In this document: piece by piece, positions 34,253 through 42,419 of the stretch
How positions within the stretch are numbered: the first letter of the stretch is position 1
How the letters are laid out: each line of letters opens with the position of its first letter
Source: Chloroflexota bacterium
GTDB taxonomy: Bacteria; Chloroflexota; Anaerolineae; Aggregatilineales; Phototrophicaceae
NCBI GenBank assembly: GCA_011523735.1
Contig: WTGB01000164.1
Span: forward strand, 1-53,623
Direction of reading: 5' to 3'
DNA: 53,623 nt
Translations under genes and position numbers: made by a program
Notes under the pieces: generated by a model
The model's input: only the letters and a program-made list of their open reading frames with translations
Told to the model about the DNA's origin: nothing
Database searches by the model: none

Positions 34253-34984
34253 ATGAGAATCCTGGTCATCTCCGATATTCACGCCAATGTCACCGCTTTC
34301 GAAGCCGTGCTGGAACACTGCGAGGGACAATGGGATTTTGTCTGGTGCCTGGGCGATGTAGTTGGTTATGGACCGGACCCCAACGAATGCGTCGAGCTTT
34401 TGAAAACGCTGCCCCAGCTTTGCCTGGCGGGCAACCATGACTGGGCGGCGCTGAATCGGCTGGATGTCAAGACCTTTAATCCCGATGCCCGGCGCGCGGC
34501 GGAATGGACGCAGGCGACCTTGACCGCGGAAAATACCCGTTTCCTCGAACATCTGCCCGTCACCTTTGTGATCGGCGATTATACTTTGGTGCACGCCAGC
34601 CCGCGCGAGCCGATCTGGGAATACATACTCGAGCCGGCGATCGCCACTTTGAATTTCCCGCATTTTGAGACGCCCTATTGTTTCGTCGGGCATACCCATC
34701 AACCGGTCATCTACACCCTGCCCGATGAGTCGGGCAATGCGCAATCCAACCTGCCAAAATATAATGAGGCGCGCGCGCTTAATGGCCAGAGGCAGATCAT
34801 CAATCCGGGCAGCATTGGCCAGCCGCGCGATCAAAATCCCGATGCCGCTTATGGCATTCTTGATATGACCAGCGGCGTATTCGAGCATCGGCGCATCCCT
34901 TACAATATCCGCGCGGTGCAACGCCGCATGCTGGATTACAACCTGCCGGAACGCTTAATCACTCGCCTTGAGCACGGCTTGTAA
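34253..34984 (+). CDS. Metallophosphoesterase family protein (YfcE/MJ0936-like)
   Basis: A 243-residue calcineurin-like phosphoesterase. All metal motifs are present: SDIHAN (Asp8, His10), LGDVVGYGPDP (about 37-47), GNHDW (about 62-66), VHASP (about 107-111), GHTHQP (about 144-149). It is the first gene of a co-directional set with an MntR/DtxR-type regulator, pdxT, an acidic protein and a nucleotidyltransferase. The substrate (phosphodiester, diadenosine tetraphosphate or protein) is not determined by sequence. Confidence 0.9.
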   Translation: MRILVISDIHANVTAFEAVLEHCEGQWDFVWCLGDVVGYGPDPNECVELLKTLPQLCLAGNHDWAALNRLDVKTFNPDARRAAEWTQATLTAENTRFLEHLPVTFVIGDYTLVHASPREPIWEYILEPAIATLNFPHFETPYCFVGHTHQPVIYTLPDESGNAQSNLPKYNEARALNGQRQIINPGSIGQPRDQNPDAAYGILDMTSGVFEHRRIPYNIRAVQRRMLDYNLPERLITRLEHGL

Positions 34985-35024
34985 TCCGCGTCATGCCTTT
35001 GGCGAACCGGCGGCGGTGAATCCC

Positions 35025-35702
35025 ATGCCCAGCGAACTCAGCAGCAAGATGCGCGCCAACCTGGCGGAGATCTATCGTTTCATTGATCGGCAGCCGCAAC
35101 AGCCTGATTACGTCAGCACCTCGCAATTGGCTGATCTGCTCTTCGTCAGCCCGCCCGCCGTCAACCGCATGGTCAACCGCCTGAGCAAGCAGGGGCTGCT
35201 GGAGCATAAGCCCTACCAAGGCGTCGCCATCACCGATGCCGGGCGTATTGAAGCCTTGAAGCATATCCGCTACCAACGCATCGCCGAAGTATTTCTCGTG
35301 CAAGTCATGGGGCTCAACTGGTTGCAAGTGTATGAAGAGGCGCAGCGCCTCTGCCAGGGTTTGAGCGAGGCGGTTGTCCAGCGCATGTTCGAAATGAGCA
35401 ATCAGCCGAGAGCCTGCCCGCATGGCGAGCCGATCCCGGACGCGAGCGGCGCGCTGCCGCCAGCGACGGACATCTTCCTCGCAAACGTGGAAGCGGGCGC
35501 CCGGGTGCGCGTCACCAGGCTGACCACGCGAGAAATCGACCGGTTGCAATATGTCGAGGCTTTGGGGCTCGTGCCGGGCTGTATCTGCGATGTCATCCAC
35601 GTCGCGCCATTTGAAGGACCGATGCAGCTAAAATTGGGGCGGGAATTCCGCATCATCGGGCAGAGCCTCGCCCGTTTGATCCGCGTTGAAGTGTTGTCTT
35701 GA
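35025..35702 (+). CDS. DtxR/MntR family metal-dependent regulator
   Basis: A 225-residue iron/manganese-responsive repressor. The N-terminal winged helix includes STSQLADLLFVSPPAVNRMVNRLSKQGLLEHKPYQGVAITDAG (about 33-75); the dimer/metal domain follows with HIRYQRIAEVFLVQVMGLNWLQVYEEA; the end (about 145-225) is an FeoA/SH3-like domain (GARVRVTRLTTREIDRLQYVEALGLVPGC). ATG 35025 has GGTGA 8 bases upstream; longer frames starting in the previous gene are unlikely. It could control metal uptake; no binding site could be assigned. Confidence 0.88.
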   Translation: MPSELSSKMRANLAEIYRFIDRQPQQPDYVSTSQLADLLFVSPPAVNRMVNRLSKQGLLEHKPYQGVAITDAGRIEALKHIRYQRIAEVFLVQVMGLNWLQVYEEAQRLCQGLSEAVVQRMFEMSNQPRACPHGEPIPDASGALPPATDIFLANVEAGARVRVTRLTTREIDRLQYVEALGLVPGCICDVIHVAPFEGPMQLKLGREFRIIGQSLARLIRVEVLS

Positions 35703-35769
35703 GTCTCGCGTAAATCGAGAGCATAATGGCGCCGCGGCTTCAGCCCGATCAAGGATACATTCATTCAAC

Positions 35770-36348
35770 ATGAAAATCGGCGTACTCGCCTTGCAAGGCG
35801 CTTTCATTGAGCATGTGAAGATGCTGCGGCAGCTCGATGTCACGGCGGCGGAGCTGCGCCTGCCCCATCAACTGGAGGACCTCGACGGCTTGATCATCCC
35901 CGGCGGCGAAAGCACGACCATCGGCAAGCTGGCGACCGAATATGGCTTGATGACGCCGCTGCGGAAATTTGCGCGGGCCAAACCAACCTGGGGCACCTGC
36001 GCGGGAATGATCTTCCTGGCGAAGGACATCGGCATCGAGGAACAGCCGATCCTCGGCGCGATGGATATCGCCGTCGATCGCAATGCCTTCGGCCGGCAGA
36101 TCGACAGCTTCGAAACCGACCTCAAGATCGCCGGTTTGAGCCCCGAGCCCTTCCACGCCGTCTTCATACGCGCGCCGGTCGTCACCGCTGTCGCCCAGGG
36201 CGTCGATGTGCTGGCGCGCCTGGATGACGGGCGGATCGTGGCTGTGCGTCAAGGGCATCTGCTCGCCACCGCCTTTCACCCTGAATTAACGAAGGATTTG
36301 CGGTTACACTCGCTGTTTTGCGCTATAGTACAGGGGACGCTGGCTTGA
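35770..36348 (+). CDS. pdxT: Pyridoxal 5'-phosphate synthase glutaminase subunit
   Basis: A 192-residue class I glutamine amidotransferase. It supplies ammonia to PdxS for vitamin B6 (PLP) synthesis. Motifs: start MKIGVLALQGAFIEHV, oxyanion region IPGGESTTIGKL (about 44-55), nucleophile Cys in WGTCAGMIFLA (Cys79), and the catalytic His/Glu in AFHPELT (about 171-177). The length is typical. The synthase subunit gene pdxS is not adjacent, unlike in many genomes. The gene is 68 bases after the regulator and 22 bases before the acidic protein gene. Confidence 0.95.
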   Translation: MKIGVLALQGAFIEHVKMLRQLDVTAAELRLPHQLEDLDGLIIPGGESTTIGKLATEYGLMTPLRKFARAKPTWGTCAGMIFLAKDIGIEEQPILGAMDIAVDRNAFGRQIDSFETDLKIAGLSPEPFHAVFIRAPVVTAVAQGVDVLARLDDGRIVAVRQGHLLATAFHPELTKDLRLHSLFCAIVQGTLA

Positions 36349-36370
36349 GCCTGGCGAAGGGAGTGGAAAG

Positions 36371-36940
36371 ATGTTGTCAGGCGTTTTGCCAAACGGGAAT
36401 GAGGCAGAAACTCCAGCCGAGAAATCAGGGCTGGAAGCCGCCTCGCTGATCGATATGCTGATGCGGCAGGCGCAGAGCGATCTGGACCAACTTGAAGAGC
36501 CGACGCCGGCCGAGCTCGCCGCCATCGATGAGCTTGAGAACCTGGGCGAGTTTGAGGACCTGGAAGAGGCGACGCTGGAAGAGCCGCTGGCACAACCGCC
36601 GGACTTGAATCCCGCGCTTTCCTTGCTCACCGAGTTGGACGAGCCGGAGTTGGTCTCGCTCGAAAGCCTGGATGACGCTGAGCCTTTGGGGGAGCTTGAG
36701 GAAGACGTTGATGATGTCGAGGAATTGCTGGACGATGTCGAGAGCTTGATCGAAGACTATGTCGACCTCGACCTGGAAGATGGCGATCTCGAAGACGAAG
36801 GCTATGATCTGGATGACGACGATTACGGCAGTTACCGCGATCTCTACGGCGATGACGACGCCATCATCCCTTCCTTCCGCGAAGGCGAATTCGCCGAAGA
36901 AGAAGACGGCGATACCGACTATTACAATGAACTGCGCTAA
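36371..36940 (+). CDS. Highly acidic hypothetical protein
   Basis: A 189-residue protein made up largely of Glu, Asp and Leu, with no recognised domain. A short helix-forming start (LEAASLIDMLMRQAQSDLDQLEEPT) is followed by acidic repeats (ELEEDVDDVEELLDDVESLIEDYVDLDLEDGDLEDEG) and a Tyr-rich acidic tail ending YYNELR. GGAG/AAAG lies 4-10 bases before ATG 36371. It lies between pdxT and the nucleotidyltransferase with small gaps, so is probably co-transcribed. Its composition resembles the acidic parts of the WL-motif proteins at 15902 and 17129, but it lacks Trp. Function unknown. Confidence 0.65.
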   Translation: MLSGVLPNGNEAETPAEKSGLEAASLIDMLMRQAQSDLDQLEEPTPAELAAIDELENLGEFEDLEEATLEEPLAQPPDLNPALSLLTELDEPELVSLESLDDAEPLGELEEDVDDVEELLDDVESLIEDYVDLDLEDGDLEDEGYDLDDDDYGSYRDLYGDDDAIIPSFREGEFAEEEDGDTDYYNELR

Positions 36941-36952
36941 TCGTCCGCGACG

Positions 36953-37654
36953 ATGGATGGCATAATCCTGGCTGGGGGCGTCGGCAGACGCATGCGCCCC
37001 TTGACCTTCAATACACCGAAACCGCTTCTAGCGCTGCAAGACCGTCCGATCTTGGCTTGGTCCCTGTTGAGCCTGCGCGATATCGTCGACCGCGTGCTCG
37101 TCGTCGTGCATTATCTCAAAGCCCAAATCGCCGAATACATGGCTCAGCAGACATTCTTCACGGACTATGTTCTGGTTGAGCAATCGCCAGCGCCGCTGGG
37201 CACGGGCCACGCCCTGCAATGCTGCCGCGATATCCTGAAAACTGATGAATTCGTCGTCGTCAATGGCGACGACCTCTATGGTAAAGAGTCCCTGCGCCAA
37301 TTGAGCCAGCAGAGTTTCGGCATCCTGGCGGCAATGCGCGCGGATTATCACCGCTATGGCGTGATCCTTCAGAATGAGGCTGGGGGCTTCCGCGCTATTG
37401 ACGAAAAGCCGCCACCGGGCGCCTATCCCGGACCCGCGGCCTGCAGCATCGGCGCCTATAAGCTGAGGAGCGAGGTCTTTGATTACCGCCTGCAAAAGAG
37501 CGGCCGCGGCGAACTTGAACTTACTGACGCCATCACAGCAGTCGCGGCCGAGCGCGAGGTCGCCATTGTTGATTCCCCCTTCTGGCTGCCCATTGGCGAT
37601 CGGGCCGCGCTCGCGGCCGCGCAGGATATCGATATCGCGCGCTGGATTTACTAA
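36953..37654 (+). CDS. Sugar-phosphate nucleotidyltransferase
   Basis: A 233-residue NTP_transferase of the glucose-1-phosphate thymidylyl-/mannose-1-phosphate guanylyl-transferase group. The signature LAGGVGRRMRPLTFNTPKPLL (residues 5-25) binds the nucleotide; VNGDDLYG (about 96-103) provides the metal Asp, and IDEKPP (about 146-151) the sugar-binding segment. There is no C-terminal left-handed beta-helix, so it is a single-domain enzyme. The sugar and nucleotide are undetermined. Start ATG 36953 is 12 bases after the previous stop. Confidence 0.88.
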   Translation: MDGIILAGGVGRRMRPLTFNTPKPLLALQDRPILAWSLLSLRDIVDRVLVVVHYLKAQIAEYMAQQTFFTDYVLVEQSPAPLGTGHALQCCRDILKTDEFVVVNGDDLYGKESLRQLSQQSFGILAAMRADYHRYGVILQNEAGGFRAIDEKPPPGAYPGPAACSIGAYKLRSEVFDYRLQKSGRGELELTDAITAVAAEREVAIVDSPFWLPIGDRAALAAAQDIDIARWIY

Positions 37655-37721
37655 CGTTGCCAGGGACCCAGGGCAATCGCCTTCAAATCATCGGTTGTCG
37701 AAATGCGCAAAACAAAGCAAA

Positions 37722-37926
37722 TCTTAACCACCGAGTATACAGAAGCAAGCGCAACTAAGACGTGCAAATTTCGCCAAAGCAACGGTCTGCAGGGGCGACA
37801 TTGTATGTTGCCCGAAACCACAAACCAGAGCGGCAGCGGACGACATATTATGTCGCCCCTACATTGCCTCCTTTTTGACAAGCAAGCGGTTGAACCTCGG
37901 TACTCTCGGTGTCCTCGGCGGTTAAG
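37722..37926. mobile_element. 205-bp non-coding element with inverted ends and an internal REP doublet
   Basis: Left end TCTTAACCACCGAGTATACA (from 37722) and the inverted right end TCTTAACCGCCGAGGACACC (to 37926) match at 18 of 22 positions. The interior contains a core shared with 27812-27863 and a REP doublet (37789-37863). It has no coding capacity. It lies between the nucleotidyltransferase gene and the sugar ABC operon. Confidence 0.6.
37789..37863. repeat. REP doublet (REPIN-like)
   Basis: Two REP hairpins face each other: GGGGCGACAT...ATGTTGCCC starting at 37792 and GGACGACATATTATGTCGCC...CTAC ending at 37862. The outer AGGGGCGACAT and ATGTCGCCCCT are also mutually complementary, so the whole pair can form one long hairpin, as REPINs do. 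Confidence 0.65.
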
Positions 37927-38000
37927 AAAATCTGGTGCGATTGCCCTGTCCATGCTTCCAGCAGTTTTGACAGACCAACCCAAATACAGTAGAGTGATTA

Positions 38001-38018
38001 TTGACAATTGCTTGTCAA
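38001..38018. promoter_or_regulatory. Palindrome upstream of the sugar ABC operon (candidate promoter/operator)
   Basis: TTGACAA-TTGC-TTGTCAA, a 7-4-7 inverted repeat 29 bases before the binding-protein ATG. Its left half is also a good -35 (TTGACA), with TCTATT 17 bases further as a weak -10. It could be a LacI-type operator overlapping the promoter. Confidence 0.5.
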
Positions 38019-38046
38019 GCCAGTCTATTAAAAGGAATGCTGAACG

Positions 38047-39414
38047 ATGTCAATTATTAATTGGAGTACTGCCAAGTTACTAACTGCTCTTTTGCTTTTG
38101 CTGGTTTCCCCGGTAATTGCCCAGGATCCAGTAACGGTGACGATCTTTGTCGGATTGGGAACCGGGACCTCGCCCGAACAGTTTGAACCGCAAATGGCGC
38201 TGCAAGAACGCTTCAATTCCAGCCATGACGACATCCAGATAGAATTTTTTATTGTTCCCCACGATACATCGGAAGATCAATTGACAACCATGATCGCGGG
38301 CGGCAATCCGCCGGATCTGGTCGGTCCCAATGGTATCAGCACGATCGCGCTCTTCCTCGACAATTGGGCGGATATCACTCCCTTTATCGAGGCGGATCAG
38401 TTGGACACCAATGACTTTTATCCGGCATCTCTGGGGCTAAACGCCTATGCCCATGTGAATACGGGCTTGCCGCTGGGTCTGTTCCCGTCGTTCATCTTCT
38501 ACAATGTCGATCTCTTTGATGCCGAAGGCGTTGAATATCCCCCGTCGGACTTTATGGATACCAGCTGGACCTATGATGAAGTGCGTGAACGAGCGATGCT
38601 GCTGACCTTGGATGCCGATGGCAACAATGCTACCTCGCCTGATTTTGACCCCGAGAATATCGTGCAGTGGGGTTATGACGATTCATGGACAAGCGCCCGC
38701 GAAAAGGTGGCGCCATGGGGCTCGGATAGAGTCGGCAGCCCGACCAACGAGGATTACACGGTCGCTATCGCCAACAATGAACACTGGGTCCGGGGCTTGC
38801 AGTGGTACAGCGATGGCATCCATGTCGATCACTTTATCCCCGGTATTGACGGCATCGCCGCCTATGAATCCGCCGGCATTGGCACGCCCCTCGATGGGGG
38901 CCTAATCGCCATGTTCCACAGCCACACCTGGTATCTGACCGAGTTGGGTTTTGAAGGGATCGACTTTGATGTTGAAATCGCTCCGGTCCCCTTCAACCCG
39001 GTAGGAACGCGGGTAGCGACGATGCATGCCGATAACTTCACCATTCCGGAAACTTCCGAGAATAAAGAAGCGGCTTGGGAAGTGATGAAGTGGCTCACGT
39101 CGCCGGAGCAAATCATTGATGTCTGCCTGATCTATGGCTGTATCCCGGCGCGCATGTCGGTGGCGGAGGACTTCCGGGCGGCGCTGGAAGCGAAATTCCC
39201 GGACATCAACTATGATGTCATTTTCGAATCCATCAATTACCTGGATGACCCCAATCACGAATCCTGGACGCCACAATGGGGACGGGTGGAAGATGCGATG
39301 GGCTTGGCTGACAGCCTGATTCTCACTGGAGAGAACACCGATGCGCAAGCCGTCCTTGACGAAGCCAATGCCACCATTCAGGCCTTGCTGGACGAATATT
39401 GGGAAAGCCAATAA
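38047..39414 (+). CDS. Sugar ABC transporter substrate-binding protein (family 1)
   Basis: A 455-residue extracellular solute-binding protein of the UgpB/MalE type. It has a signal peptide (residues 1-25, TALLLLLVSPVIAQ) without a lipobox Cys. Typical segments are MIAGGNPPDLVGPNG (about 79-93), a central SWTYDEVRERAMLLT, and ENKEAAWEVMKWLTSPEQ (about 338-355) near the C-terminus. It is the first gene of an operon with two permeases; the ATPase is missing from the window. The sugar is unknown. Confidence 0.9.
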   Translation: MSIINWSTAKLLTALLLLLVSPVIAQDPVTVTIFVGLGTGTSPEQFEPQMALQERFNSSHDDIQIEFFIVPHDTSEDQLTTMIAGGNPPDLVGPNGISTIALFLDNWADITPFIEADQLDTNDFYPASLGLNAYAHVNTGLPLGLFPSFIFYNVDLFDAEGVEYPPSDFMDTSWTYDEVRERAMLLTLDADGNNATSPDFDPENIVQWGYDDSWTSAREKVAPWGSDRVGSPTNEDYTVAIANNEHWVRGLQWYSDGIHVDHFIPGIDGIAAYESAGIGTPLDGGLIAMFHSHTWYLTELGFEGIDFDVEIAPVPFNPVGTRVATMHADNFTIPETSENKEAAWEVMKWLTSPEQIIDVCLIYGCIPARMSVAEDFRAALEAKFPDINYDVIFESINYLDDPNHESWTPQWGRVEDAMGLADSLILTGENTDAQAVLDEANATIQALLDEYWESQ

Positions 39415-39582
39415 GCCGGACTAGACATCTCAAGCAGCAGTTTGGACAGGGTGGGAGATTTACGGAATCGCTCACCCTGTTTTACATTGTTTCCGCATTG
39501 CTCGCGAGGGCGGCATGGTCATGAATTTTCGAGAGCGCGGCAGATCGTTTCGCTGGCGCCGGACGGCTTTGGAGATGCACGT

Positions 39583-40524
39583 TTGATTCAGCGACTTCTA
39601 GGCTTGAGCAGCTGGAGCCTGCAAAAGCGGGAAAGCGCGGCGGCTTATATGTATGTTTCGCCTTGGATCGCCGGCTTCTTTCTGTTCACGCTCATTCCAA
39701 TGGCCGCATCACTATATTTCTCGTTCACCGATTACAACATCATCGAATCCCCGACTTGGGTCGGATTGAAGAATTATGGCGATCTAGTATATGATCCGCG
39801 CTTCTGGCAGTCGCTCAAAGTCACCTTGTCCTTTGCCTTGATGGCTTTGCCAGCGAGCCTTGCTTTTGGCTTGTTTCTGGCGATTCTGCTCAATCAGGAT
39901 ATTCCCTTTGTCAAGCTTTGGCGCACACTCTATTTTTTGCCGTCAGTGCTGACGGGAGTGGCTGTTGTGCTGCTCTGGGTTGTGATTTTCAATCCGCAGG
40001 TCGGGGTGATCAATAACGCGCTCAAGCTCTTTGGCATTAAAGGACCGGGCTGGCTGCATGACCCGGATTGGGCTTTGTTCTCGCTGGTGATCATGAGCCT
40101 CTGGGGCGTCGGGCAAACGATGATCATTTACCTGGCCGGGTTGCAGAGTGTGCCGACAGATATGTATGATGCGGCAAAAGTCGACGGCGCCAATATGTTC
40201 CGGCGATTCCTCAACATCACCATCCCGATGATGTCCCCCGTCATCTTTTTCAACCTCATCATGGGCTTGATCGCGACATTCCAATATTTCACCCAGGCAT
40301 ACATCGCCTCGTCGTCCGTTGGCGACGAAATCGGAGGACCCGTACGCTCGACCCTGTTTTACAACATTTACTTGTATCAGAGCGGATTCAAGTTCTTCGA
40401 GATGGGATATGCTTCCGCGCTGGCTTGGGTGCTGTTTGTCATCATCCTCGCGTTAACGATACTGGTCTTCAAATCATCGCCGATGTGGGTGCATTACGAA
40501 GGCGAATTGCGCGGGAGGACCTGA
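39583..40524 (+). CDS. Sugar ABC transporter permease, MalF/UgpA type
   Basis: A 313-residue inner-membrane permease with six helices. ESAAAYMYVSPWIAGFFLFTLIPMAASLYFSFTDYN forms the first helix, and the EAA loop reads YDAAKVDGANMFRRFLNITIPMMSP (about 205-229), the ATPase contact. TTG 39583 is chosen since GGAGAT (39571-39576) is 6 bases upstream and the protein then starts as usual for the family; a frame to 39442 exists without support. It overlaps or abuts the second permease gene at 40522-40527. Confidence 0.88.
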   Translation: MIQRLLGLSSWSLQKRESAAAYMYVSPWIAGFFLFTLIPMAASLYFSFTDYNIIESPTWVGLKNYGDLVYDPRFWQSLKVTLSFALMALPASLAFGLFLAILLNQDIPFVKLWRTLYFLPSVLTGVAVVLLWVVIFNPQVGVINNALKLFGIKGPGWLHDPDWALFSLVIMSLWGVGQTMIIYLAGLQSVPTDMYDAAKVDGANMFRRFLNITIPMMSPVIFFNLIMGLIATFQYFTQAYIASSSVGDEIGGPVRSTLFYNIYLYQSGFKFFEMGYASALAWVLFVIILALTILVFKSSPMWVHYEGELRGRT

Positions 40525-40526
40525 TC

Positions 40527-41573
40527 ATTCAAGACCAAGGGCGCTGGGCTTTAGGATTACGCGGACAAGAATCCCTGATCAAAGGCGTCACCACTCTGAT
40601 TCTGGGCGCCGGGGCTGTCGTGATTCTGCTGCCACTGGTTTATATGCTGGGAACAGCGCTCAAGAGCAAGGCGCAAGTCAGGCAAAACCTGCTCAACCCC
40701 ATACCGATGACGCATGTCCATGTAGAGTTGAACGGCAAACGGGAGCCGCTCTACAAGGTTGATCTGGATGGGGATACTGCCGAGATGGCGCTAATCAAGA
40801 ATGCCCCCGGCGGCATGGGCTTGTTTGTAGATCCAGCCAATCCGGACGAGGTATTCGAGTTGCCGCGCAGGGCGCAGACACCGGTGAAGGTGCTTGACAT
40901 TAAATGGGGGAACTTTGAAGAAGCGCTGACTATCGTGCCTTTTGATCGTTATCTGGCGAATACGCTGATCGTTACCTTTGTTGGCATGGCCGGCATGTTG
41001 TTCTCGTCGTCGCTGGTCGCCTATGGTTTCTCGCGTTTTCGGGCGCCGGGGATAAACCTGCTATTCCTGGCGCTGCTGTCGACGATCATGTTGCCGCGGC
41101 AGGTTCGGCTGATCCCGCTGTATGTCATCTTTCAAAAGATCGGGTGGATCGATACCTTACTGCCGTTGATCGTGCCACTGTTCTTCGCCAATGCTTTTGA
41201 TGTGTTTTTGCTGCGTCAATTCTTCATGACCATTTCGCTGGAACAGGACGAAGCGGCGCAGATTGACGGCGCCAATTCGCTGCAGCGGCTGGTGTATGTC
41301 ATTTTGCCGCAATCGAAGGCGGCCGTTGTAACGGTTGCTATTTTCCATTTCCTGTACGCCTGGAATGACTTCTACGAGCCGTTGATCTTCTTACACAGCC
41401 GCCACAACTGGACGATGGCGGTTGGCTTGCAGCAGTTCCATGGTTTGTACGCCGTCAACACGCATCTGATTATGGCTGCTTCGGCCGTGATGGTCCTCCC
41501 GCCGGTATTGCTCTTCTTCTTTAGCCAGCGGATCTTCATGCAGGGAGTGGTCATCTCCGGTTCAAAAGGGTGA
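40527..41573 (+). CDS. Sugar ABC transporter permease, MalG/UgpE type, non-canonical start
   Basis: A permease of about 348 residues. After helix 1 (SLIKGVTTLILGAGAVVILLPLVYMLGTALKSK) there is an unusually long periplasmic insertion of about 75 residues before the conserved core. The EAA loop reads DEAAQIDGANSLQRLVYVILPQSKAAV. The frame has no ATG, GTG or TTG between the good GGAGG (40514-40518) and the first helix: only CTG 40521, ATC 40524 and ATT 40527 are available, so initiation probably occurs at ATT or ATC, or by coupling with the upstream stop (TGA 40522-40524). A sequence error is the other possibility. Confidence 0.8.
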   Translation: MQDQGRWALGLRGQESLIKGVTTLILGAGAVVILLPLVYMLGTALKSKAQVRQNLLNPIPMTHVHVELNGKREPLYKVDLDGDTAEMALIKNAPGGMGLFVDPANPDEVFELPRRAQTPVKVLDIKWGNFEEALTIVPFDRYLANTLIVTFVGMAGMLFSSSLVAYGFSRFRAPGINLLFLALLSTIMLPRQVRLIPLYVIFQKIGWIDTLLPLIVPLFFANAFDVFLLRQFFMTISLEQDEAAQIDGANSLQRLVYVILPQSKAAVVTVAIFHFLYAWNDFYEPLIFLHSRHNWTMAVGLQQFHGLYAVNTHLIMAASAVMVLPPVLLFFFSQRIFMQGVVISGSKG

Positions 41574-41590
41574 TTGGCCGCCCGCTATAT

Positions 41591-41728
41591 GGCAGTGGTG
41601 AATTACGAGGATATAATCCCGCCCGTCCGTAGAATCTGATGCGGGCGACCCAAGGGTCGCCCCTACATTTATTGTTTCCTGAGTCAAGGTTATTTGTTGC
41701 CATGTCCTCAATTTTCACCATTCCCCGC
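41591..41728. mobile_element. 138-bp MITE, copy 2, with embedded REP hairpin
   Basis: Near-identical to 31382-31518 (about 94%). Same inverted ends; REP hairpin GGGCGACCC/GGGTCGCCC at 41643-41662 with CTAC at 41663-41666. The flanks TATAT (left) and AATAT (right) are a weak candidate target duplication. No coding capacity. It lies between the sugar permease and the TIR gene. Confidence 0.8.
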
Positions 41729-41810
41729 AATATCCCTGCCTAGCTTGCCCGCCCCAACTATGCCATACTAGGTTGTACTATTTTTCACAAGCGACGAGAC
41801 AGCTTCGCCG

Positions 41811-42419
41811 ATGATCCGCATCACTTACGCGCCGGAACAGCGCGCTCTCGCCGAAAGCATCCGCGATGATCTCGCTGACGATTTTGACGCGGTCCACCCG
41901 CTGCTAATCGTCCTGGTCTCCCGGCAAGCAAGCGCTGATCCCTTCGTCGAGGCTGAGATCGAGCGAGCGCTGCGGCAGAGCGTAGCAATCTTGCCGATCC
42001 TGGTGGACGACGCGGCATTGCCCGCGACCTTGAAAGACCTGCGCACCCTGGACTTCAAAGACGGTTACAATCGGGAGGGATTGCTCGCGCAGCTGTCGCA
42101 AGCCACGCGGACTAGCGCGGCACTGCGCCGAGCCAATCGCCGCGCGCTGCTGGTCATCGGCGGGGTCGCGGGGCTGATGTTTGCCTTGGCGATCATCGCG
42201 CTCAGCAGCGGCCTCGTCGCTTTTCCGGTCGATGAATACAACGAAGAAGCCACTTTGCAGGCGCAATGGATTGGCGGCTTGATCGGCGAGACCCTGGAAT
42301 TCGTGAAGCCGCGCAGCACGGAGGACGCGCGGAATTTCGCCGCTACCTATGAAGCCGCGCCGACCCGGCTGCATTTCTACATTCGCGGCACTGCCACCGC
42401 GCTGGCAAAGGCAGGCTGA
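41811..42419 (+). CDS. TIR-domain protein with one membrane helix
   Basis: A 202-residue protein. Residues 1-110 form a compact TIR-like domain: MIRITYAPEQRALAESIRDDL at the start and LLIVLVSRQASADPFVEAEIERALRQSVAILPILVDD (about 31-67), where Phe-Val-Glu-Ala-Glu lies where NADase TIRs have W-x3-E, so the catalytic Glu position is kept. The loop between strands 2 and 3 is shortened. A strong hydrophobic helix (residues 116-139, ALLVIGGVAGLMFALAIIALSSG) is followed by a 60-residue outer or C-terminal part. Its stop overlaps the start of the next gene (TGATG). The function (signalling, defence or adaptor) is unknown. Confidence 0.65.
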   Translation: MIRITYAPEQRALAESIRDDLADDFDAVHPLLIVLVSRQASADPFVEAEIERALRQSVAILPILVDDAALPATLKDLRTLDFKDGYNREGLLAQLSQATRTSAALRRANRRALLVIGGVAGLMFALAIIALSSGLVAFPVDEYNEEATLQAQWIGGLIGETLEFVKPRSTEDARNFAATYEAAPTRLHFYIRGTATALAKAG

